DNA of 64,000 nt from assembly GCF_020905375.1 (NCBI RefSeq), contig NZ_JAJJBU010000007.1:62001-126000 (forward strand), read 5' to 3'. This DNA is from Arthrobacter cryoconiti. Lineage in GTDB: Bacteria > Actinomycetota > Actinomycetes > Actinomycetales > Micrococcaceae. Below are positions 42,644 through 49,888 of this stretch, piece by piece (position 1 is the stretch's first letter; each line of letters opens with the position of its first letter). The position numbers and the translations under genes were made by a program. The notes under the pieces are model-generated. The model did no database searches and was not told where the DNA came from. It saw only the letters and a program-made list of their open reading frames with translations.

Positions 42644-44743
42644 CTAGAGTTGCGCCGTCAACGCTCGCCACAGGAATTCGTGTGATGCTGTGTGCAGCCT
42701 GGCGGCCTGTGCGTTGTTGCCAGCACCCGCATGGCCGCCTTCCAAGGCCTCGTGGAACCAGACTCCTGGAACCCCCAGCGCCGTCATGCGTGCCGCCATT
42801 TTCCTCGCTTGCACGGGCCCCACCCTGTCATCCGAGGTGGCGGTCCAAAAGAACGTGGGAGGGTAAGCGGTTCCAGCCTGAAGGAGGTGGTACGGGGAGA
42901 AGGTCTTGATAAATTCCCAGTCTGCCGGCACATCGGGGTCGCCATATTCAGCAATCCAAGAGGCTCCAGCGGAGAGTTTGGTGTACCTGCGCATATCCAG
43001 GAGTGGGACACCGCAAGAAACCGCGCCGAACAGGGATGGGTATCGCGTGAGCATATTGCCTACCAGCAAGCCGCCGTTGCTGCCGCCGGCGCAGCCTAAG
43101 CGTTCTGGCTTGGCTACTCCACGCGTCGAGAGGTCGCGTGCTACCGCGGCGAAGTCTTCATAGGCCCGGTGACGGTTTTCTCGAAGGGCCGCCGTGTGCC
43201 AGCGCGGTCCGTATTCACCGCCACCTCGGATGTTCGCCACCACGTATACGCCGCCACGCTCCAGCCACGTGCGCCCCACGGAGCCGCTGTACACGGGCGT
43301 GCGCGAGACCTCAAAGCCGCCGTAGCCGCTCAACAGGGTCGGGTTCTCCCCGTCGAGGACCAGTCCTTTGGGGCCAACTTGGAAGTAAGGGATGTCGGTT
43401 CCGTCCAAGGACGTGGCAAAGTGTTGCTCCACGCTGTAGTCGGATTCATTGAAGAACGACGGCGCCTCCCGGACCAGTGCCGGTTGCCCGGATGGGGTGC
43501 CAGGTGCGCTCGCAGTGCCGCGCAATACCGTGGTGGGGGTCAAAAATCCTGTGGCGACCAGCCAGTAGTCATTGCCGCCTTCTGTGTCCTCGTCATCGAC
43601 GGCGTACGCCTCCACCGAGTGCAGCGGAGGGCAAGCGTCTAAGGGTGCAGTTGCCCAGCTAGCACCCGGGTCCACGACCAGGATCGAGGAGGAAACATCC
43701 GCGAGCACGTTCAGGAGCAAAAAGTCTCGGGTCCAGCTCCACGACTGCAGTGACTGAGAAAGTGTGGGAGTGAAGATGGTGACGATTTCCCGGTTGCCAG
43801 CCAGGAAGGCAGCGAGTTCAATGCCCAGCAGGGTTCCCGCAGAGTGGACGGTGTCACCCACCACCCAATCTGTGCGTGGGCGCAGTAACAGCCATTGGTG
43901 GTGGAGAGAAACGTTCATGTCATCCGGAACGTCAATGTGCACCCAGTCAGACCCGACCCGCAGATAGCTGCGGCTGTTGAAGAAGTCCAGGACGTCGTAG
44001 GCCAAGTCCCGTTCATAGCCGGGAGTGCTGTCATGAGACACTCCACCGCTGAGGTGGTCCAAGGGCACTGAAAACATTGCTTCTTTGGCTGCCAGCGCTG
44101 TCATTGTTTCTCCGCGCAGCAACACACGTGCGGCGGCAGGATATGAGGACGCCGTCATGGAACCATCGCCGGTGTCCGTTCCAACGAACAGCGTGTCAGC
44201 ATCCACCCAGCAGAGGCGAGTTTTCGCCGTCGGGAGCTGGAAACCGCCCTGAACAAACGCCCCGGTGGTCACATCAAATTCGCGGTAGGCAACGGCGTCG
44301 CCGCCGTCCGGTGACAGTGCCACCATGGCCAGACGGTATTCCTCTCCTGGAGTGGGCCGCAGCATGGACGCCCCTGCCCACAGCCAGTCTGTGCCTTCCT
44401 CGGCAGACAGCGCGTCAACGTCAAGCAACACTTCCCACGCAGGGGCTCCGGATGCGTAACTTGCCCAGTCGGTGCGCCGCCACAGTCCTCGTGGGTTGCT
44501 GTGGTCCTTCCAAAAGTTGTAGTACCAGGCGCCGCGTTTGGAGACCATGGCGATCCGGTCAGTGGAATCAAGCACTTCCACTACGGACGCTTCCCGGGCC
44601 GTATAGGCGGGATTTATGAGGGCTGCGTCAGTGCGGCTATTGCGTTCGCGGACCCAAGTCATGGCCGCTTCCGCGTGGATGTCCTCCAGCCACAGGTTTT
44701 CGTCGTGGGGCTGCTCGGCAATCTCGGGGAAGGATTCAGTCAT
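42644..44743 (-). CDS. Prolyl oligopeptidase family (S9) serine peptidase
   Basis: 699 residues. An N-terminal beta-propeller (about 70-420) is followed by the alpha/beta hydrolase domain. The catalytic triad is Ser555 in GGSNGG, Asp in TSDDRVGP (638 or 639) and His671 in EGGHAG; NIRGGGEYG (oxyanion region) is also typical. No signal peptide is seen, so it is cytoplasmic and cleaves short proline-containing peptides. It is a single gene, divergent from the FAD-binding protein. Confidence 0.94.
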   Translation of the reverse strand: MTESFPEIAEQPHDENLWLEDIHAEAAMTWVRERNSRTDAALINPAYTAREASVVEVLDSTDRIAMVSKRGAWYYNFWKDHSNPRGLWRRTDWASYASGAPAWEVLLDVDALSAEEGTDWLWAGASMLRPTPGEEYRLAMVALSPDGGDAVAYREFDVTTGAFVQGGFQLPTAKTRLCWVDADTLFVGTDTGDGSMTASSYPAAARVLLRGETMTALAAKEAMFSVPLDHLSGGVSHDSTPGYERDLAYDVLDFFNSRSYLRVGSDWVHIDVPDDMNVSLHHQWLLLRPRTDWVVGDTVHSAGTLLGIELAAFLAGNREIVTIFTPTLSQSLQSWSWTRDFLLLNVLADVSSSILVVDPGASWATAPLDACPPLHSVEAYAVDDEDTEGGNDYWLVATGFLTPTTVLRGTASAPGTPSGQPALVREAPSFFNESDYSVEQHFATSLDGTDIPYFQVGPKGLVLDGENPTLLSGYGGFEVSRTPVYSGSVGRTWLERGGVYVVANIRGGGEYGPRWHTAALRENRHRAYEDFAAVARDLSTRGVAKPERLGCAGGSNGGLLVGNMLTRYPSLFGAVSCGVPLLDMRRYTKLSAGASWIAEYGDPDVPADWEFIKTFSPYHLLQAGTAYPPTFFWTATSDDRVGPVQARKMAARMTALGVPGVWFHEALEGGHAGAGNNAQAARLHTASHEFLWRALTAQL

Positions 44744-44811
44744 GGTCCCATCCTAGGCATGGGATGGGTACGCCGGAGGGTCCTTTCCGTTAAGCTCAAG
44801 GAGTGGAAACT

Positions 44812-46773
44812 TTGGGTGGGACGTCGGTGGTTATTGTGGGGGCAGGGCCCCGCGGGACGTCAGTCATGGAACGGCTCTTAGCCCACTTCGCGGCTAGGCA
44901 GTCAATGGCAGCCACTGCGCCCCGCCAAAATAAGCCTGCCCTCCACATCCACTTGGTTGATCCTTTCCCACCGGGTGCAGGGCACGTCTGGCGCACTGAC
45001 CAGTCGCGGCTTTACTTGATGAATACACAATCGTTTTTTCCCACGCTAATCCCGGATCGGGGAGTTGCGGCGCTGCCAGTAGCTGGCTGTAGTTTCAACG
45101 AATGGCGCGAGCGAATGCGCTCAATTGCCGCGGCGGAGCTCAGTTGTGGGGACCGCGAGGAACTGGCAGCGCTCGCCGCTACCGGATTCCCGAGCCGTGC
45201 ACTTTACGGGCGGTATCTGCAATGGTGCTTTGCCCAGTTGCGAGAATCACTGCCCGACGGCGTCACTCTCGAAGTTCACACCACGGAAGCCAAGCGGGTG
45301 GCGCGGAATCACGCCAACGGCGGGTACGACGTCGAACTTTTAAGCGGCGGATCGCTGCGGGCAGATTACGTGGTGCTGGCGTTGGGCCATGTGGAGGCCA
45401 AAATGAGTCCGGTCCAGCGTGAGCTTCGCGAGGAGGCCAGGGCCAATGGTCTAAGTTATCTGCCGCCCGCTGTGCCCAATGACGTTGACTGGGAGCAACT
45501 CCCCGCTGGCGAAACAGTTCTTGTCCGTGGCATGGGATTGAACTTTTTTGATGTTCTGGGCCAGCTCACGGAAGGCAGAGGCGGCCGTTTTGAGTCCACC
45601 GGACGTGGTGCCGGGGATGCTGTGGAATACGTTCCCTCGGGTCGGGAGCCGGTGATCGTCGGGGCCTCGCGCCGGGGTACGCCTTACCGTGCCAAGGCCA
45701 AGCTGGAGAGTTATTATCCGGCCAGCGTCCAGTTGCGTTTCCTGTGCGAGGACGCGGTGTCTGCCATTCGGGACATGGGTGCCACCGCCGGATTCGACCA
45801 CGATATTTGGCCGCTGCTGCACAGGGACACTCTGTGGGCTTACTACACCACGCTGGCTCGCACCCGTGAGCGCGCGTTGGCACCAGGTTTCTTGGTGGAG
45901 CTGGATGCCCTGCTCCATTCCGGGCTCGAGGACGGCTCCCGAGACTGGGCCGACCGCCTCAAGGAACTCACCAGCAGAGGTGTGATCGAGGGTCACGCCC
46001 TGGATTTTGCGGCGCTGGCCAGGCCGCTTTCCAGGCGCCCTCTGACCTCTGGGGGAACGCATCGTTTCGGTTCGCAGGCTGGGTTGGATGCGGCCGTTCT
46101 GGACTATTTGATCGAGGATGCTGCGGGCTCGGCTCGCGGCGAAGAAGACCCGGTGAAGATGGCCATTGGTGCGCTAAACGCTGGCCGAGCAATCATCAAA
46201 TCACTTGTCGCTGACAGCGGGATCACCCAGGAGTCTTGGCTCGGCGAATTGCGCGGATGGTTTGAAGGATTTGTGGAGGGGCTAGCGAGTGGGCCGCCGG
46301 CGCTGCGCGTGGAGCAACTGGCCGCCTTGGTGCGGGCCGGTGTGGTTCACTTCGTGGGCCCAGACCCGATATTCGGAGTCAAGCACGGGCTCTTCGAGGC
46401 GAGTTCGCCGTGGGTGGATGCGCCACCGTGGCGGGCCCGGCACCTGGTGGAAGCGCTGGCCCCCGCCAACCGTGTAGCGGGTACGGCGTCGGCATTGCTG
46501 AACAAACTGCTGGCGGACGGTTTGGTACGCCCGCGCGTCATGTTGGCGGCCGACGGCGGTGCCGTCGTCACGAGCGGGCTGGACGTTTCAGCCCCTCCGT
46601 ACCGGCCATTGGATGGCGCTGGCAAACCTGTCCCTGGGCTCTACGTGCTGGGATTGCAACTTTCCTCGGTGCAGTGGGGGACGGCAATCGCCGCTCAGGC
46701 TGGCGCGCAATACCGCAGCGGATACCGCACTGTGCTGGACGCGGACGCCATCGCGGCGGACATTTTGGCCTGA
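44812..46773 (+). CDS. FAD/NAD(P)-binding protein (FAD_NAD_binding_9 type)
   Basis: About 653 residues. The N-terminal Rossmann motif VVIVGAGPRGTSVMERL binds a dinucleotide; HLVDPFPPGAGHVWRTDQSRLYLMNTQ and later VLALGHVEAK and VRGMGLNFFDVLGQLTEGRGG fit the large FAD/NAD(P)-binding family of unknown substrate. The C-terminus GLYVLGLQLSSVQWGTAIAAQ is the usual FAD-closing segment. AAGGAG at 44798-44803 favours the TTG at 44812; the GTG at 44803 overlaps that site. It has no adjacent partner to hint at the substrate. Confidence 0.85.
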   Translation: MGGTSVVIVGAGPRGTSVMERLLAHFAARQSMAATAPRQNKPALHIHLVDPFPPGAGHVWRTDQSRLYLMNTQSFFPTLIPDRGVAALPVAGCSFNEWRERMRSIAAAELSCGDREELAALAATGFPSRALYGRYLQWCFAQLRESLPDGVTLEVHTTEAKRVARNHANGGYDVELLSGGSLRADYVVLALGHVEAKMSPVQRELREEARANGLSYLPPAVPNDVDWEQLPAGETVLVRGMGLNFFDVLGQLTEGRGGRFESTGRGAGDAVEYVPSGREPVIVGASRRGTPYRAKAKLESYYPASVQLRFLCEDAVSAIRDMGATAGFDHDIWPLLHRDTLWAYYTTLARTRERALAPGFLVELDALLHSGLEDGSRDWADRLKELTSRGVIEGHALDFAALARPLSRRPLTSGGTHRFGSQAGLDAAVLDYLIEDAAGSARGEEDPVKMAIGALNAGRAIIKSLVADSGITQESWLGELRGWFEGFVEGLASGPPALRVEQLAALVRAGVVHFVGPDPIFGVKHGLFEASSPWVDAPPWRARHLVEALAPANRVAGTASALLNKLLADGLVRPRVMLAADGGAVVTSGLDVSAPPYRPLDGAGKPVPGLYVLGLQLSSVQWGTAIAAQAGAQYRSGYRTVLDADAIAADILA

Positions 46774-46808
46774 TTGGGTCCGGCGTGGATCGTCCTTTTG
46801 CTGAGGGA

Positions 46809-46862
46809 GTGCCAAAATGGTGGCGGCGTATGAAATTTCATACGCCGCCACCATTTTGGCAC
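46809..46862. repeat. 54-bp perfect palindrome
   Basis: Two 27-bp arms meet without a spacer at 46835/46836 (centre TGAAATTTCA, outer ends GTGCC and GGCAC). It lies 36 bp after the FAD-binding gene, before a convergent gene remnant. Confidence 0.97.
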
Positions 46863-46897
46863 GCCGCCACTCTCCGCGAGCGCTCAGAACGAGCGGA

Positions 46898-47065
46898 CTA
46901 GCTGCGTGCCGTCTTGCGGCGCGAAGCCATGGCAACGCCGACACCTGCGCCGAGCAAGACCAGGGCGCCCAGTCCCAGGGGAAAGATGGAAGCTCCCGTG
47001 GTGGCGAGATCCCTCGCACGATTCTGCAGGAACGTATTCGAGCCAAGCACCTCGACGTGAGCCAC
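46898..47065 (-). pseudogene. Remnant C-terminus of a sortase-anchored surface protein
   Basis: A 55-codon frame reads VAHVEVLGSNTFLQNRARD, then LATTG, a hydrophobic span ASIFPLGLGALVLLGAGVGV and a basic tail ASRRKTARS. That is a complete cell-wall sorting signal of the LAXTG type used in actinobacteria. There is no signal peptide or body; a stop codon stands just upstream. It is most likely the surviving 3' end of a lost surface protein gene. Confidence 0.6.
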
Positions 47066-47160
47066 TCATGAACGCAACCTTGCGTTCAAGTAAACGCTGG
47101 ATGGTTGTCGGGAAATGAGTGTTTTTCGAACCAAAGAATCATTGATGATTTGACACAAAA

Positions 47161-47192
47161 AGGGCAGCGGCCCCGGTGCCGGGGCCGCTGCT
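47161..47192 (-). terminator. Terminator of the tRNA-Ser(TGA) gene
   Basis: GCAGCGGCCCCGG pairs with CCGGGGCCGCTGC, with a T-run on the minus strand. Confidence 0.85.
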
Positions 47193-47203
47193 CTTCGTCT
47201 GCG

Positions 47204-47291
47204 CGGAAGGTAAGAGATTCGAACTCTTGGTACGGGGTTACCGCACACTGGTTTTCAAGACCAGCTCCATCGGCCGCTCGGACAACCTTCC
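47204..47291 (-). tRNA. tRNA-Ser(TGA)
   Basis: Class II tRNA, acceptor GGAAGGT/ACCTTCC, anticodon loop CTTGAAA (anticodon TGA), long variable arm, T-loop AGTTCGAATCT. CCA is not encoded. Confidence 0.95.
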
Positions 47292-47388
47292 TTACGATAG
47301 TAGTGTTTCATAAGCAGGGCGGTGCTACCAAAGTGACCGTCTGAACCAGGCTGTATTTTTGCTCGTGAAGGAACAAAGGGAGAAAGCC

Positions 47389-48372
47389 ATGAAGGCAGTA
47401 ATTGCCCGCCATCCCGGGGGTCCGGAGGTTTTGGAACTAGCAGATGTGCCCACGCCGGCGCTGGGTGCTGACGAAGTCCTCATTGATGTTATTGCTGCGG
47501 GGATCAACCGCGCAGACGTTGCTCAACGCCAAGGCTCTTACCCTCCGCCTCCTGGTGCGTCGGATATTTTAGGGCTTGAAGTCTCCGGGCGTATTGCAGG
47601 ATTCGGGTCCAATGTGACCCGGCCGTTTTCCCTTGGGGATAAAGTTCTGGCCTTGCTGAGCGGGGGTGGATATGCCCAGCAGGTTGCGGTCCCTGCTGGC
47701 CAGGTCCTGGCACTGCCAGCCGGTGTGGACATTGTCACGGGAGCGGCGTTGCCGGAGGTTGCTGCCACCGTGTATTCCAACTTGTTCATGACGGCCCAAC
47801 TACAGCCGGGAGAAACAGTGCTGATCCACGGTGGCACGGGTGGCATCGGTGTCATGGCAGTGCAACTGGCTAAGGCCGCTGGCGCTCGTGTCATCGCCAC
47901 GGCTGGTAGTGAGGAAAAAGTGTCGATGCTCAGCAGCTATTTGGGTGCTGATCTTGCCATCAACTACCGCAGCGAAGACTTCGTGAAGAGGGTGAAAGAG
48001 TTTACGGGCGGTCTTGGCGCGGACGTGATCTTCGACGTCGTCGGGGCCAAGTATTTGGCACAGAACGTCGACGCCTTGGCACTCTACGGCCGGCTCGTAG
48101 TGATCGGGTTGCAAGGCGGAGCGGTGGCGGAGGTTAATCTTGGCACTCTCATGGCCAAGCGCGCGGCCGTCATCGGCACTACGTTGCGAGCCCGTCCCGC
48201 GGAGGAAAAATCGAAGATTATGGACGGTGTACGTGAGCATGTCTGGCCTCTGGTGGAAGACGGTGGGTTGAAAATAATCGTCGATAAAACGTTTCCGCTG
48301 GCGCAGGCTGCGGCCGCCCACGCGTACTTTGACTCCGGCGCGCACGTCGGCAAGGTCTTGCTCACTCTTTAA
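47389..48372 (+). CDS. NAD(P)H quinone oxidoreductase, PIG3/zinc-free MDR family
   Basis: 327 residues. The medium-chain dehydrogenase/reductase fold is clear: substrate region GINRADVAQRQGSYPPPPGASDILGLEVSG and the NADP motif HGGTGGIGVMAVQLAKAAG. No zinc-binding cysteines are present. SYPPPPG is typical of PIG3-type quinone oxidoreductases, which reduce quinones with NADPH. I chose the ATG at 47389 with AAGGGAG; the open frame starts at 47359. Confidence 0.92.
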   Translation: MKAVIARHPGGPEVLELADVPTPALGADEVLIDVIAAGINRADVAQRQGSYPPPPGASDILGLEVSGRIAGFGSNVTRPFSLGDKVLALLSGGGYAQQVAVPAGQVLALPAGVDIVTGAALPEVAATVYSNLFMTAQLQPGETVLIHGGTGGIGVMAVQLAKAAGARVIATAGSEEKVSMLSSYLGADLAINYRSEDFVKRVKEFTGGLGADVIFDVVGAKYLAQNVDALALYGRLVVIGLQGGAVAEVNLGTLMAKRAAVIGTTLRARPAEEKSKIMDGVREHVWPLVEDGGLKIIVDKTFPLAQAAAAHAYFDSGAHVGKVLLTL

Positions 48373-48456
48373 CGCTGCAGCAGGTAGGAGCTAGAGCGGA
48401 CAGCTGCGCCGAATACCGGCGTCGTTCCGGAAGCAAACAGTTAGTGTTGCGCAATG

Positions 48457-48493
48457 CATACCCGGTAGCTACTCTAGAACATACTCGGTATGT
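48457..48493. promoter_or_regulatory. Candidate PadR operators
   Basis: CATACCCGGTA (48457-48467) and CATACTCGGTATG (48481-48493) are near copies 24 bp apart; the second is the perfect inverted repeat CATAC-TCG-GTATG. They lie 55-90 bp before the padR start, fitting autoregulation. Confidence 0.5.
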
Positions 48494-48547
48494 ATGCCGT
48501 TGTTGCGGGCGTCGTTGGGGGCGGCCGCGCCAAACACAGGAGTAGAT

Positions 48548-49165
48548 GTGTCCATCAGACATTCGTTGTTGGCGTTGTTGCAAGAAGGGCCGCGCTATGG
48601 TTACCAATTGCGTGGCGAGTTTGAAGAGAGAACCGGAGCCACCTGGCCGTTGAACATTGGTCAGGTATACACCACCTTGGACCGCTTAGAACGTGATGCT
48701 CTGGTGCAAAAAGACGGTGACGATGGCGAAGGCCATGTGGTCTATAGCGTCACCGACACGGGGCGGGCCGAAGTGGCGGAGTGGTTTGCGGCGCCGGTGG
48801 CACAAACTAATCCGCCGCGCAATGAACTCGCCATCAAGCTGGCCCTTGCGCTGACCGTCGAGTGCGTCAACGTCACCGCGGTCATCCAGACCCAGCGCAC
48901 CGCCTCCATAAGGCAACTGCAGGATTACACCCGTCAGCGACGGGCGGCCGTGGGCACTACGGGAGCCAACTCGTTCACGCGTGGGAGCAACGACACCGCA
49001 TGGCTGCTGGTCTTGGACTCTCTCATCTTTGCTACCGAGGCGGAGATTCGCTGGCTAGATCATTGTGAAGGCTGGATGGCCCAGCGTGCCGGAGTGAACC
49101 AACGTGCGGGAGTGACCAGCAGGAAACCTGGCCTTATCGCCAGCGACGCGGCGGTTATCAAATGA
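48548..49165 (+). CDS. PadR-family transcriptional regulator
   Basis: 205 residues. The winged helix reads IRHSLLALLQEGPRYGYQLRGEFEERTGATWPLNIGQVYTTLDRLERDALV with the typical wing GHVVYSVTDTGR; a helical C-terminal domain (about 95-185) for dimerisation follows. The GTG at 48548 has GGAG upstream. It overlaps the ABC gene by 4 bp and probably represses this exporter operon. Confidence 0.93.
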   Translation: MSIRHSLLALLQEGPRYGYQLRGEFEERTGATWPLNIGQVYTTLDRLERDALVQKDGDDGEGHVVYSVTDTGRAEVAEWFAAPVAQTNPPRNELAIKLALALTVECVNVTAVIQTQRTASIRQLQDYTRQRRAAVGTTGANSFTRGSNDTAWLLVLDSLIFATEAEIRWLDHCEGWMAQRAGVNQRAGVTSRKPGLIASDAAVIK

Positions 49166-49887
49166 GCAGCCAAGTTCTTCAACTTGCGGGAGTCAACCGT
49201 ACTTACGGTGCAGGTGCCACGGCTGTGGCGGCGTTGCGCAACGTCAACCTGACCATCCATGCTGGCGAGTTTGTGGCCGTTATGGGTCCATCAGGATCGG
49301 GAAAGTCGTCCCTGCTGACGCTTTCGGGCGGGCTGGATAAAGCCACCAGCGGCGAAGTATTCGTCGAAGGTACTCCGCTGAGCGGGCTGAGCATCAACGA
49401 ACTGGCCCGGCTGCGTCGCCGAGCGGTGGGCTACGTGTTTCAGGATTTTAACTTGGTGCCCACGCTGACAGCTGTGGAGAACGTGGCGTTGCCACGCGAA
49501 TTGGATGGCATACCAGCACGGAAGGCCCGCCGGCAGGCCATGGACGCTCTGCGGCTAGTGGATATTGAGCAGTTGGCCGACCGTTTCATGGACCAAATGT
49601 CCGGGGGGCAGCAGCAACGGGTGGCCATAGCCCGTGCCATTGTGGGCCAACGCCGGCTGATCCTTGCCGATGAGCCCACGGGCGCCTTGGATTCAAATAC
49701 CGGTGACAGCATTTTAGAAGTGCTGCGCGGGCGTGCGGAAGCAGGTGCCGCCGTCGTACTGGTCACTCATGAAGCGCGGCATGCAGGTTGGGCGGACCGG
49801 GTAGTCTTCCTGCGTGACGGGCGGATCGTTGATGAAGCAGCCGCCCAGCACGACCCCGCAGTCCTGCTGACTGGTTTGGCACACTGA
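49162..49887 (+). CDS. ABC transporter ATP-binding protein (MacB/LolD type)
   Basis: 241 residues. Walker A GPSGSGKSS, Q-loop VFQDFNL, signature MSGGQQQR, Walker B LILADEP, H-loop VTHEARHA. The family pairs with FtsX-like permeases, and the next gene is one. It powers export of a peptide, lipoprotein or antimicrobial compound, or transmits a mechanical signal to the envelope. Overlap with padR and a 1-bp gap to the permease show one operon. Confidence 0.95.
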   Translation: MSSQVLQLAGVNRTYGAGATAVAALRNVNLTIHAGEFVAVMGPSGSGKSSLLTLSGGLDKATSGEVFVEGTPLSGLSINELARLRRRAVGYVFQDFNLVPTLTAVENVALPRELDGIPARKARRQAMDALRLVDIEQLADRFMDQMSGGQQQRVAIARAIVGQRRLILADEPTGALDSNTGDSILEVLRGRAEAGAAVVLVTHEARHAGWADRVVFLRDGRIVDEAAAQHDPAVLLTGLAH

Positions 49888-49888
49888 G

